From positions 1-33,783 of IMG/VR virus record IMGVR_UViG_3300033150_000765: DNA of 33,783 nt. One strand, 5' to 3'. Made by a program: the position numbers and the translations under genes. Numbering within the stretch: the stretch's first letter is position 1; the number at the start of each line of letters is the position of its first letter. Below the pieces are notes generated by a model. It was not told where the DNA came from and made no database searches. It saw only the letters and a list, made by a program, of their open reading frames with translations. This DNA comes from a virus. Below, one piece after another: positions 14,566-23,364 of the stretch.

Positions 14566-15217
14566 ATTGGTCAGACTCCGATATTTCGTCCCTTATGTAA
14601 TCATAGGTTTCTGCCGCCGGCTCCAATATATCTTTCGCCTCCAATACCGCTTCTTCGTACAGGTTCTTAAAATATATCGCCCCCTCAAAATCAAGATCAT
14701 CCGCCTCTTTGAATTTCCAGCATGTATAATGCACAAGCGCATCATGGAATTTAACCGGTATATCGGGCACGGAGGAATCTTCTGATAATGCGGTGGGGGT
14801 ATAATAGTAATATACACGCACCGTCTTATCAGCTTCGGGGTCGCAATCGAATTCGATAGTCCTGTCCTCGTAACAGTAAGCTACGGGCGTACCGTCTATC
14901 CCCCCGATATAGTTTTGCAACATCTCAAGATGATCCCTGCTAACACTTTTGAGCTTGTAATATGTATTGGTATCGGTGTAGTATCGTACTTCAGTAATCT
15001 TTAACATATTCGAAAGCGAATCCTCGCTTATATCGTAGATAGCTTTATCGGCCGAGGTGGTGAAGGAGGCATAGGTTTTAAGGCATTTCGTGCGCCTGGC
15101 GAAGTTCTCTTGTGCCCGCTCTATTGCGCTGTTCCAATCAGAATCCGACCACCTACCCCCGCTGGAGGGTTCACCCGATTGCCGCCTTGCCTCGCTTCGA
15201 ATTGTCGCCCTATTCAT
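14558..15217 (-). CDS. Head-to-tail adaptor (gatekeeper) protein
   Basis: 219 aa. An N-terminal helical RSEARRQSGEPSSGGRWSDS with a following W-x-x-A-I-x-x-A helix, then a beta insertion with TPVAYCYEDRTIEFDCDP, then C-terminal helices. The helix, strand insertion (value-of-property strand with P, then DR-TI), helix order is typical of podovirus adaptor proteins that bind under the portal and carry the nozzle. The neighbour downstream is the nozzle. The 8-bp overlaps on both sides suggest stoichiometric coupling. The call rests on this pattern and position. Confidence 0.65.
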   Translation of the reverse strand: MNRATIRSEARRQSGEPSSGGRWSDSDWNSAIERAQENFARRTKCLKTYASFTTSADKAIYDISEDSLSNMLKITEVRYYTDTNTYYKLKSVSRDHLEMLQNYIGGIDGTPVAYCYEDRTIEFDCDPEADKTVRVYYYYTPTALSEDSSVPDIPVKFHDALVHYTCWKFKEADDLDFEGAIYFKNLYEEAVLEAKDILEPAAETYDYIRDEISESDQYV

Positions 15218-16058
15218 CTAATTGCTCCCTGTCATAAGTAACTTTTGACATGCTCCTTCTGGTATAGCTCGATGTCGATAGTGTTCTTTCTGTGAACGAT
15301 AATGTGGATAGCGTTCTTTCCGTAAACGATGTAGTATTAATACTCCTTGCCGTGAAAGCACTGGTGGACAATTCGCGCTGCACCCATTCAAGTACCGCTA
15401 GCCCCCATGTATCAACAAACGGAGAAGTAACCGCGCCAACCGCGCCGGCAGGGGTTCCGGGCGTAATGAAAATAACAACATCCGCAACCGAAACCGTTGG
15501 GCTGGAAACAATCCCAACCGCCGTAGCTGCATCGGGTGAAATGGTTTCTCCACCGCTTGCCATCGTAATTGTAGCCGCCAACGTTCCTATGCTTACACCG
15601 CTGCTGTTATCATACAGCTCAAAAGCGTATTCGTGTCCCGCCTCTGCGTTATCAGTATTAACCGCCCAATGGCATTCAGTGCCATATCCATAAAACAATG
15701 TCACCGATACATCGTTTGCGCCCGCGCGTTCTATCCCCTCAACATACGTATCAACATCATCATCAAAGGTCGCCTCTTGCGCTGTAACCGCATTGCCGTT
15801 TACAAGCGCGGTTATACCGTTCCAATTCAATTCACCGGAGCTGCCGAGATTGGCGAACGAACCTTCATCTGTTACATCCCGCCATCGCAGACGGACGGTA
15901 GAGCTATTCATTGATTTCGGTGTTTTATTCTTATAGGCGGCGGCCACAATAAAGCTGTCTCCAACGACCCAATCGGTGACAGATGTATTCTCAGCCGCTA
16001 GCCATGAGCGGTATTTATCGGCGAATCTTATTCCAACCACTTCTAATTGCGTCGCCAT
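15210..16058 (-). CDS. Beta-rich tail protein with a five-fold 10-residue C-terminal repeat
   Basis: 282 aa. Residues 1-215 are beta-rich (an immunoglobulin-like arrangement: VRLRWRDVTDEGSF and VSVTLFYGYGTECHWAV strands). Residues about 228-277 are five tandem decapeptides with the pattern R-x-(L/I)-(S/N)-T-x-(S/A)-(F/Y)-T-(E/A/R). The repeat is visible in DNA with 30-bp spacing at 15213-15377. Such serine/threonine-arginine ladders can form a short beta-solenoid. Position next to the adaptor suggests a fibre or collar part. Function unproven. Confidence 0.65.
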   Translation of the reverse strand: MATQLEVVGIRFADKYRSWLAAENTSVTDWVVGDSFIVAAAYKNKTPKSMNSSTVRLRWRDVTDEGSFANLGSSGELNWNGITALVNGNAVTAQEATFDDDVDTYVEGIERAGANDVSVTLFYGYGTECHWAVNTDNAEAGHEYAFELYDNSSGVSIGTLAATITMASGGETISPDAATAVGIVSSPTVSVADVVIFITPGTPAGAVGAVTSPFVDTWGLAVLEWVQRELSTSAFTARSINTTSFTERTLSTLSFTERTLSTSSYTRRSMSKVTYDREQLDE

Positions 16059-16061
16059 TAT

Positions 16062-16391
16062 CTACTCAATCTTCTCCCATTTGATACTGCATCCGCTTAT
16101 GATGTCTCCACCGTGACAACAGAGAAACGGACGTCCATCACCATACCCGCACAAATACTCGTTCGCCTCGTATCGCAACTGTTTACACCACCGCTCACCA
16201 TCGACAACCTTCACCCCATAGGGCCAGTCATCGGGGACGCATTTGCAGCACGCACCGCACATATTGCATCTGTCTGTTTTGACTTCCCAATAATTAGTAT
16301 TGGTCAATCGGCGGGCGACCTCTTCTATTCCTGCAAAGATTCTTATATGCCGCCCTTCAACCCAATCGGGGAGTTCTATTTCAATCTTCAC
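16062..16391 (-). CDS. Cysteine-rich YkgJ-like metal-binding protein
   Basis: 109 aa with ten cysteines: a C-x-x-C-x-x-C-C-x-C cluster at 42-51 (CNMCGACCKC), then C69, C81, C91, C92 and C101. The first cluster and the later RPFLCC match the CxxCxxCC pattern of the YkgJ family, which chelates zinc or iron. In a phage tail region this is unexpected: either a virion cofactor protein or a modifying enzyme. It overlaps its upstream neighbour by 4 bp (ATGA). Family match is fair; function unknown. Confidence 0.7.
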   Translation of the reverse strand: MKIEIELPDWVEGRHIRIFAGIEEVARRLTNTNYWEVKTDRCNMCGACCKCVPDDWPYGVKVVDGERWCKQLRYEANEYLCGYGDGRPFLCCHGGDIISGCSIKWEKIE

Positions 16392-16783
16392 CAGTCAACC
16401 CTAACCGGCCCCGATTCTGGCCTTATCTTGTCAAGCCCAAGCTTCCTATAAAAAACCCGCTTGTTGATCTTATCACCCCTGGGGAAATTAACGAATTTCC
16501 AACGATCACCCGTACTTTTGGGGAAATAGAATCGAACGAAATCATACCCACTATCGTACATAAGTTTTTTTATCCTTCGTTGCGCCAGCCATGTGGCGAT
16601 TTGAAGCATGTTCTGCGTTGGATGATCTATGTCCAGCTCGGGCATTACCTGTTTCATAATACCAAGAAACTTGGGATAAATGACATCCGGGTCGAGAACT
16701 ACCCGCAACCGCCCCTTATCATCCTCTCCCCACGATGCCCAGTCGGGCAAATCTATCGACCACTTCACCATCTCTCTTGGCAT
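16388..16783 (-). CDS. Hypothetical 131-aa protein
   Basis: GGGGGG precedes the first ATG by a few bases; a second ATG four codons in is possible. It starts with VKWSIDLPDWASW, echoing the KIEIELPDW start of the next gene, so the two may share a short N-terminal strand motif. The middle is helical (NMLQIATWLAQRRIKKLM) and the end basic with KINKRVFYRKLG. No family recognised. Coupled by 4 bp to the cysteine-rich gene. Confidence 0.65.
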   Translation of the reverse strand: MPREMVKWSIDLPDWASWGEDDKGRLRVVLDPDVIYPKFLGIMKQVMPELDIDHPTQNMLQIATWLAQRRIKKLMYDSGYDFVRFYFPKSTGDRWKFVNFPRGDKINKRVFYRKLGLDKIRPESGPVRVDW

Positions 16784-16793
16784 ATCGGCCCCC

Positions 16794-17255
16794 CTACGAT
16801 TCGTCTATTTCAATCTGCGCGTCTTGAATGGTTATCTTTTGACCATCAGACACGGAATAGTCATCTCCCAGCGACCAGTAGTGATATAGTTCCCTATTGG
16901 CCGTTGTGCTGTTATTGTCGGTTAGGCCGGCATACGCAGCGGCACCCCCGCTGGCGGGTATAGAACCGCCCGATGCAGTCCACGTTACATCGACAATCTG
17001 CACATAGGCCTTGTCGTTGTTGTCATCTTCTGTAAGTGAATCGAAATCGGTGCCGGCGGTAAGCTCGGAGCCGCCCGCGGTGTATCCGTTACCCGCGGTG
17101 ATCTCGGAGGCGTCCCCTATTAAGTTCGCATCCTGCGTTGGTGCAGTTTCGCTTGTATAGAGAACCATAAAGAAACTTGAAGGTACATTCGCTTCCTGTC
17201 CCTCGTATATCCAATTCAGGGCGTTGTATTTTATCCTGTTTGTCCATCCCGCCAT
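16794..17255 (-). CDS. Beta-structured virion or fibre protein, 153 aa
   Basis: N-terminal helix (MAGWTNRIKYNALNWIY) followed by a beta sandwich with SSFFMVLYTSETAP and TIQDAQIEI. Glycine/serine loops such as ASGGSIPASGGAAAYAG are common in phage tail-fibre-associated domains. It lies directly between the signal-peptide proteins and the tail genes. GGAG lies upstream of the start. Not assigned to a family. Confidence 0.62.
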   Translation of the reverse strand: MAGWTNRIKYNALNWIYEGQEANVPSSFFMVLYTSETAPTQDANLIGDASEITAGNGYTAGGSELTAGTDFDSLTEDDNNDKAYVQIVDVTWTASGGSIPASGGAAAYAGLTDNNSTTANRELYHYWSLGDDYSVSDGQKITIQDAQIEIDES

Positions 17256-17288
17256 ACATCGCTCCCAACGCCTCCTCCTTAGCGTTAG

Positions 17289-17642
17289 TTATCTCGCCAC
17301 TTCATAGCAGAAAATATCAGCCGAATCAGCTTTGGTGAAATAAAAACTATCCATCAAAGCGAAACTAACAAAATCAGCACCAGGCCGGAGGATAATAACG
17401 CACGTTTCTATGGCGGAGCTATTGAAATATCTCGTCAGCGTACCGTAGCTACTCGCGCTGTCATCCAGCCAGCAATAGAAATACCACGCATCAAACCCAA
17501 CACCAACGGCAACATTGGTATTGATCGTATCGCATCCGGCCTTATTGTTACCATATGGCCTCGGTTGCCCCTCGGCTAACCCCATAGCCAGGGCGCAAAC
17601 GAGAACCAACCCAAGCAACCCTACCATCATTCTACCGTACAT
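17289..17642 (-). CDS. Secreted small protein with signal peptide
   Basis: 117 aa from the ATG at 17642 (GGGAGC 6 bases upstream; the longer ATG at 17678 would overlap the preceding gene). Residues 1-25 form a clear signal peptide: MYGRMMVGLLG, VLVCALAMG, then LAEGQ. The mature part has TVIILRPG-like strands and three cysteines, suggesting a small beta domain. It is transcribed with the two other signal-peptide proteins and the glycosyltransferase. Function not identifiable. Confidence 0.65.
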   Translation of the reverse strand: MYGRMMVGLLGLVLVCALAMGLAEGQPRPYGNNKAGCDTINTNVAVGVGFDAWYFYCWLDDSASSYGTLTRYFNSSAIETCVIILRPGADFVSFALMDSFYFTKADSADIFCYEVAR

Positions 17643-17665
17643 CTGCAAGCTCCCTTCTTCTGTTG

Positions 17666-20600
17666 TCAGTGTCGCCACATCCGAATAACTTTTTTAGCCC
17701 CGCGCCACAATCTGCGAATAACACTCGTTCCATCCGATACCGCCGTGCCCGTTCCAGACAGCGGAACAGAACTACACGCCGCATCACCGAGTGTAAGCGT
17801 GTCCAGCTTTTCCCCGCTACTCGTCGGAGCGAATTGCACCGTCACGGTACACGCCGCCGAACCGATAAGCGTATCTAACCCGCCGCCGGATTGAATGTTG
17901 AACTCGGTGCTGTCGGACAACCCAATCGATAGATAGAGCGTGCTATCGCCGCAATTGGATATATAGAAATCGTAGTTAGAGATACTATCCACGCTTACGT
18001 TGCCATAATTATGTGTAGTAGGCAACGCCGTACAACAAGTATCTTCTGTTTCTAATGTATAGCGTTCGAATGCACCGAAGTCATCTCCATCCTCGATTAC
18101 GCTTCCCCAAATGGTATCTGTTATCGCTACAGCCTCACCTATACCGAAACTTGTCGTTTTCAGGTGGAAATCCACATTGGCAGAATCTACGAATGCCGGC
18201 GCGGTTGTTACATTGTCCTGGAAATAAGTTGACCAATCATTATTGGCGTCGGCAACGGTTTTCTTGGCCCCTTCCAGGCAGATATTAGTTGCATCGGCAC
18301 CGTCTTTCGATAGAATGATATTATCATGTATAGTTGTACCGGTGTACGTTCCGCGCAGAAGAACATCAACCGGGTCTGAAAAACCGGCATCTCCATCATC
18401 GCCCACGTTGCCATAGATTATATTGTTCGCTATGGTATTATTAGTCAAATCGGCAGCGTTCATATACCAAATAGCCCCACCGCCGTGTTCGCATATGACA
18501 TTATTATATATTAGATTGTTGTTCCCACCACCGTTAGAACCACCCAGTTTATTGAATTCTATTCCGTGTGATTCGCCGCCGTATATTACATTTCTCCGGA
18601 TAGTGTTCTCCGAACCTATTTGCGTAGATGGTTTATACGCGCTAAATAGTGTACCAACATCTTTTACAATATTCCCCTCGAACAGATTGCGTTTGCTCCA
18701 TTCACCTCCCATGTTTTGAAATCCAGAACCCCATCCGCCATCGAGCAGGCTGTTACAACAGGCGTTATAATCAGAACCCTCCGAACCCTGTAGGGTGGTA
18801 CCGAACGAAATGACATCGTGTCCAGAATGTGAATTATGTCCATTAATGAACATGTTATATTCACCTTCAAAGTTGGGTAAACCCGTTCCGCTCTGCCCGT
18901 CATCCGTTCCATAATCTTGCCCGCGACAATTTGATAAAAGGTTATAATCACCGGTTACCTTCGGATTATAGCCGGAGGTGGTAGGAACAGGCCCATTGGT
19001 ATATAAATTTGCAATGGAATTACGATCACCCGATACGCGCCATACATTATCAGTAGTACCAACGCTGTCATTAATCGTGAATCCATCAACGGACCAATAG
19101 TCGTGTGCAATATTTATATAACCCCAAGAGTCACTACTCGTAACGATGGAAACCGAATCCCCCGGATATGCCATCATGACGATCTTGTCATTATAATCCG
19201 TACCATCGTAAGACCCGCTTGCCGCGGAGGTGATATGATTGTTCGATGAATATGTTCCCCCCTTGACGTAGATAAGCATGCCGGCAGTCGCCTGCGATGA
19301 GGCGTAATCGAGCGTCAGCCACGCATGTTCAGAATCATCTGCGGTTCCATCATTCCCGTTGTCGCCATCGGTTCTAACATATCTGATTGTTGTCGGGTTG
19401 ACCGTCGTTTCAGTCGCCGTATTCGAATAACCGCTATATGTCTCACTGCCGTCATCATCGCGGTTATAGCATCTAACCCTGAAGTTGTATTCGGTATTAT
19501 GCAACAACCCGAATACCGGCAACTGGCACGCTGAACCAAGCCCCGTCGAGGTGCCATCGGTTCTGTCTCTGTAGTGATCTTCTGTTACCCAATATGGTAG
19601 GAAACCAAAGCCGTTCTTAAGCAATGCCGTATAATCAGTCCAACTGGAGTATCTTGAATCCGAATCCGATTGAATCTCTACCTTATACCCATAACCGGGA
19701 TTAGACACACCGTTCCAAGTGAGATTGATTTGGTTCGGCCCCTTCGTATTGGCCGCCAATATGATATTCGATGACGGCTCGGTTCCCGTACCGGAAATTA
19801 TGATTGAATCGCAACTATCATGACCGAGTGCAATCGTATCGGCGTAACTCGCCACATCGGGCGGGTCGAATCGAACCTTGAACCAGGTCGTAACGCCGGA
19901 TGCTATATTATACGCACTGTCAGACAGCGGAATAAAAGCGGCATCCAAACCGGCCCAATCTATGTTGCCAACCAGGGCGGAATCGCCACAGTTATAAATA
20001 TAGAACGAATCAACATCAGTAGTGTTGGTATCGACGTTGCCGAAAGCAAGTGTGCCGGAGGTAGAGCAACAAGTGTCACCTTGCGCCGGCGCCCCAGTCG
20101 AACCGAATACATAGAATACGCAATCCATATTAGACGAGGTACCCCACGAGCTGCCATAGGCACAGAAATTACCATCATGATTCAAATCATCAGAATCATA
20201 TCTCACCTGTACATAATTAGAACCATCCCCATGATCGTAACGCACCGTAACTACGTAATGCGAATCGGCTTCAAGTGTGATTCTGTTTTCTCCCGAAAAT
20301 TTGAATGATACCGAATCCCCAGGATAGGCGGACAATGAAGCTGCATATATCGCATCCGACGTTGCAATGGCACCGGCGGCGGTTCCATGCCCATCCGTGC
20401 CATATGTGCCGGTCATATGATATATCTTGGCTTGCAGCGTGTTCGTCGGCGAACCAACTTTTTGAAGCCAAAATGTACACGAATCAAGCGTTACTTCCAC
20501 ATCCGCCGTAAAACACTGACCGCGCTCCTGGTATGTACTAGCACTATCAATCGTCAGCCAACTATCGCCGTTGGCTATCCCATACTCATCTACGGTTACA

Positions 20601-20674
20601 ATGCCAGCGGAAGCGATTAAATACAGGCCAATCAAAACCGCCAACAAAACTATGGGCGTAACAATTCGCCGCAT
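17666..20674 (-). CDS. Tailspike-like multidomain protein: signal peptide, two ASH-type domains, Fn3, beta-helix
   Basis: 1002 aa. Residues 1-24 are a signal peptide or membrane anchor (MRRIVTPIVLLAVLIGLYLI). About 30-195 is a jelly-roll domain resembling choice-of-anchor R. 201-297 is an ASH/choice-of-anchor D-like domain beginning GTLAFGNVDTN. 303-424 is Fn3-like (NQINLTWNG; YNFRVRCYN). 429-870 opens with DGDNGNDGT, typical of DUF1565-type right-handed beta-helices, and runs on in N- and G-rich repeats. 874-980 is a second ASH domain (HNYGNVSVDS). The C-terminus is basic. The start abuts the upstream stop (TAGATG). Beta-helix proteins in this position are host-receptor depolymerases or adhesins; the export signal is unusual for a tailspike. 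Domains are strong by eye, role inferred. Confidence 0.72.
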   Translation of the reverse strand: MRRIVTPIVLLAVLIGLYLIASAGIVTVDEYGIANGDSWLTIDSASTYQERGQCFTADVEVTLDSCTFWLQKVGSPTNTLQAKIYHMTGTYGTDGHGTAAGAIATSDAIYAASLSAYPGDSVSFKFSGENRITLEADSHYVVTVRYDHGDGSNYVQVRYDSDDLNHDGNFCAYGSSWGTSSNMDCVFYVFGSTGAPAQGDTCCSTSGTLAFGNVDTNTTDVDSFYIYNCGDSALVGNIDWAGLDAAFIPLSDSAYNIASGVTTWFKVRFDPPDVASYADTIALGHDSCDSIIISGTGTEPSSNIILAANTKGPNQINLTWNGVSNPGYGYKVEIQSDSDSRYSSWTDYTALLKNGFGFLPYWVTEDHYRDRTDGTSTGLGSACQLPVFGLLHNTEYNFRVRCYNRDDDGSETYSGYSNTATETTVNPTTIRYVRTDGDNGNDGTADDSEHAWLTLDYASSQATAGMLIYVKGGTYSSNNHITSAASGSYDGTDYNDKIVMMAYPGDSVSIVTSSDSWGYINIAHDYWSVDGFTINDSVGTTDNVWRVSGDRNSIANLYTNGPVPTTSGYNPKVTGDYNLLSNCRGQDYGTDDGQSGTGLPNFEGEYNMFINGHNSHSGHDVISFGTTLQGSEGSDYNACCNSLLDGGWGSGFQNMGGEWSKRNLFEGNIVKDVGTLFSAYKPSTQIGSENTIRRNVIYGGESHGIEFNKLGGSNGGGNNNLIYNNVICEHGGGAIWYMNAADLTNNTIANNIIYGNVGDDGDAGFSDPVDVLLRGTYTGTTIHDNIILSKDGADATNICLEGAKKTVADANNDWSTYFQDNVTTAPAFVDSANVDFHLKTTSFGIGEAVAITDTIWGSVIEDGDDFGAFERYTLETEDTCCTALPTTHNYGNVSVDSISNYDFYISNCGDSTLYLSIGLSDSTEFNIQSGGGLDTLIGSAACTVTVQFAPTSSGEKLDTLTLGDAACSSVPLSGTGTAVSDGTSVIRRLWRGAKKVIRMWRH

Positions 20675-21859
20675 CTATTTTCTCCCGATAAATACCAGCT
20701 TCCCATCAACGGAGTTTATCTCTATGTTCTTGATAATCCCCGCAGCGGCGAGCGTTCTCTCAAGACCCTTCTTGGTGAATAGGTTGCGATACGGCTTGTT
20801 TGGCGCACCGATGACACCCTCGATAACCCTTTCGTCTGATTCTTCGGTAAGATTGCGAACGGCACTGACCGTATCCGGCACAACAACTTCTATCCAAGAC
20901 CCAACCTTCATTAAACGCACCAGGCGGGTTAAGAATCCTATGGCATCCTGCACCGGCAAATACTCAATCAAATCTCTTATTTTCACGGCTTCAATATCCT
21001 TATATTTCGTGCGTAGCAATTCCCCGCTTGTAATACCCGCTTCTTCAAAACCTTCTGGCACCTCTTTATCGTATCCCCAACAAACTTTTTTGCCCGCCAC
21101 GGCGGAGGCGGTCGGGTCCGGCCTGTCCGAAGAACCAGCCGTGGGGAAATATCGCACCACACCGTCTTGCGCCATCCATGCGCCCATACCGGCTTCCTTC
21201 CAGTGGAAATAGCGCATGTTATTGGCTTTATCTTCATGTTCGCATTGGATGCCGGCATCTACCCATATCTTGTATCCGGCGTTACGCACCTTCTCGCAGA
21301 AGTACACGTCCTCGCCTATCGTGCCCTGGTATTCATTAGGATCGGCCGATCCCTTGTGATAACTGAAATACGGTTTATCTATCTCGCTGAATATCCGCAT
21401 GTCTATAAGAGCACAACCCAGCCCGATGTAATCAACTTCGAATATATCTCCAAATTCCCAATTCGTATATCCGCCCGGCCAGTTCTTCTTGAGCAATACG
21501 GGGATGGGTGGTACGCTCTTGGTATAGTATACGCCGCTTGCTACCCGCTCCTCCTTACCCGTCTTGGGGTTGAGCTGTAATAGGGCCAGAAGCCGTAACA
21601 AGGAATATTGTGGCGGCAAGGTGTCATCGTCGAGAAAAAACAGATATTTCGCTTTATGTTTTTGAGCCAATTCGACTAATTCATTCCTTGCCTCATCTAC
21701 TGGCTTTCCTTCTACCAGAAGCCGTACCGTGCTGGTGTTGAGAGGTGAACCCACCCCCGTATGAGCCAGATGAGCGTTGATTGACAGTAACCCGTTTTTA
21801 GTGGGTGTACATATGGCAATCACATTCTCCGGCTGCTCGTTCTTTATTGTCGTTACCAT
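20675..21859 (-). CDS. GT-A glycosyltransferase with degenerate methyltransferase-like C-terminus
   Basis: 394 aa. N-terminal GT2-type domain with the metal-binding DDD at 77-79 (FFLDDDTLPP) and the acceptor-side ED at 183-184 (GEDVYFCEKVRNAGYKIWV) plus a late histidine in IQCEH. A proline/alanine linker (about 240-256) leads to a region like the second half of a class I methyltransferase: DLIEYLP, RLMKVGSWIEVVVPD, then KKGLERTLAAAGI. The SAM-binding glycine motif is not recognisable (WGYDKEVPEG), so it may be inactive. It sits among structural genes between two exported proteins, so it probably glycosylates a virion or envelope component; sugar donor unknown. Confidence 0.82.
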   Translation of the reverse strand: MVTTIKNEQPENVIAICTPTKNGLLSINAHLAHTGVGSPLNTSTVRLLVEGKPVDEARNELVELAQKHKAKYLFFLDDDTLPPQYSLLRLLALLQLNPKTGKEERVASGVYYTKSVPPIPVLLKKNWPGGYTNWEFGDIFEVDYIGLGCALIDMRIFSEIDKPYFSYHKGSADPNEYQGTIGEDVYFCEKVRNAGYKIWVDAGIQCEHEDKANNMRYFHWKEAGMGAWMAQDGVVRYFPTAGSSDRPDPTASAVAGKKVCWGYDKEVPEGFEEAGITSGELLRTKYKDIEAVKIRDLIEYLPVQDAIGFLTRLVRLMKVGSWIEVVVPDTVSAVRNLTEESDERVIEGVIGAPNKPYRNLFTKKGLERTLAAAGIIKNIEINSVDGKLVFIGRK

Positions 21860-21889
21860 AACCCCCGCTCCTCCTCCTGCCAGAATAAA

Positions 21890-22783
21890 TCAATCGCCTA
21901 TGGCAACGAAATACACGGTCGTGTTGCCTAATGTTGCTCCGTTCTTGTACTCTGCCCCGCTTGTTATTCGGTAAGGCAGAGCCGTATACGTTGCCGTAGC
22001 AAAAAATCTACCGTCAGCGTTGGTCGGGCTAACCGCAGTAAACTTTTCGTCCGCCGCACTCTGGTCGTGATCCCAGTAGAGGGGTACGCCCGCGGTTCTG
22101 GCCGTGGCAGAGTAAGCAATCTTTATCAACCTGCCACTCGCACTACCATAGGAAACATAAAGGTCGCCCTTGTTGCCCTGAACCGTTCCGTTATACAGCA
22201 AGCGATCAGTACCATCCTCGTCGTAGAAAACGGTATCGCCACCAACTACGCCGACATTCAACCCCACATCACCAACAAGAACCGTATCAAAGATTGGAAG
22301 AACGGTTGAGCTGTCTCTCGCTAACACAAAGGCGTTGGTAGTAAGTGCCCCCTGAACTCCAACCAGTATGGCATATGGAGGGGTTGTGGCGCGGACGACT
22401 ACGGGACGTTCATTGGCTGCGTTATCAGCATCAAGAACGAAAAACGAATCAGCCTGTGAAGCCGTAAACATTGTAGTCCCGCTATTGGGCGATTCGATGG
22501 CGATTAATTTCGAATTGGTATAATCGTATATATATCTAACCCGACTATACGTGCCAGTCCCGAATGGGTGGAGCGTGATATGCTTGATGTGCGATAACCC
22601 AAAGGAACTCGCGGGCAAGCTTATCCCGCCCGTAGCATACGCCTCTCCAGAGATGGTTATATAACCTATCACCACCCTGGAACTTCCCCATACATCGTAT
22701 TTCGATATGGTAACGGTAGCCGTGGCGAATGAATTAACCGCCCAAAAGACTACAATTACCATAGCAAGTAATAGTTTCTTCAT
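21890..22783 (-). CDS. Virion-type beta protein carrying a signal peptide
   Basis: 297 aa, GGAGGAAGGGGAG before the ATG. Residues 1-22 form a signal peptide: MKKLLLAMVIVVFWAVNSFA. The mature part opens with SRVVIGYITISG and YATGGISLPASSFGL, the strand pattern of a common phage head-associated protein that normally lacks a signal. The rest is beta-rich. So either a virion protein has gained an export signal or this is a distinct surface protein. It follows the decoration gene by 70 bp and precedes the glycosyltransferase. Confidence 0.68.
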   Translation of the reverse strand: MKKLLLAMVIVVFWAVNSFATATVTISKYDVWGSSRVVIGYITISGEAYATGGISLPASSFGLSHIKHITLHPFGTGTYSRVRYIYDYTNSKLIAIESPNSGTTMFTASQADSFFVLDADNAANERPVVVRATTPPYAILVGVQGALTTNAFVLARDSSTVLPIFDTVLVGDVGLNVGVVGGDTVFYDEDGTDRLLYNGTVQGNKGDLYVSYGSASGRLIKIAYSATARTAGVPLYWDHDQSAADEKFTAVSPTNADGRFFATATYTALPYRITSGAEYKNGATLGNTTVYFVAIGD

Positions 22784-22852
22784 GCTCCCCTTCCTCCGTG
22801 TATAGTTGTGCGGGGGCGAGAGCGTACCCGCCCCCGCGGTTTATGGTATAAG

Positions 22853-23347
22853 TTAGATGCCACCACATACTTCCACGAGATTGGTACCGGCCTCGGTGAC
22901 CGTTCCAACCGCACGAGCGAAAATGGCACCCTGTGCAGCGAAGTTATTCGCGGTAGTTGCGCCGGTGCTGGGAGTCAAGCCGCCAGTGCCAGACGGCTGA
23001 AGCGGGAAACCAGCAGTGTCAACCGCCGCCGTCATGTAACCAGTACAAACGCCCTTGATGCACACCCATCCATAGTGCTGCGTCCCGATGAGCGTCGCAG
23101 CAATACCAACGGCAAGCCGAGTAGCAAGCGCATCAGTAGTTCTGGCCGCAACAGCCCAACTGTTGTAGGAGGCACTATACAGATAGCAACCGCTATACTG
23201 CGAGATGGAGGTTGTCGCAGAGTAGTTATAAACAAGTCGATACTTGTTACCGTTCTGCGCCGCTACCACCGTACCTGGCTGCATGGGGGCCGTCGTGTAG
23301 GTGTTAGTCAAAATCTCATCAGCGACAAGAGAATAAACTCCACTCAT
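22853..23347 (-). CDS. Head decoration-like protein
   Basis: 164 aa, GGAGGTGATT before the ATG and 18 bp after the capsid stop region on the transcript. Beta-rich, alanine/threonine-rich, with KYRLVYNYSATTS, GTQHYGWVCIKG and TEAGTNLVEVCGGI. Small proteins just after the major capsid gene are commonly trimeric or knob decoration (cement) proteins; the G-x-x-V-x-A-x-x-G-x-K-Y-R opening is common among these. No signal peptide. Position-based call with moderate support. Confidence 0.68.
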   Translation of the reverse strand: MSGVYSLVADEILTNTYTTAPMQPGTVVAAQNGNKYRLVYNYSATTSISQYSGCYLYSASYNSWAVAARTTDALATRLAVGIAATLIGTQHYGWVCIKGVCTGYMTAAVDTAGFPLQPSGTGGLTPSTGATTANNFAAQGAIFARAVGTVTEAGTNLVEVCGGI

Positions 23348-23364
23348 TTGTAATCACCTCCCAA

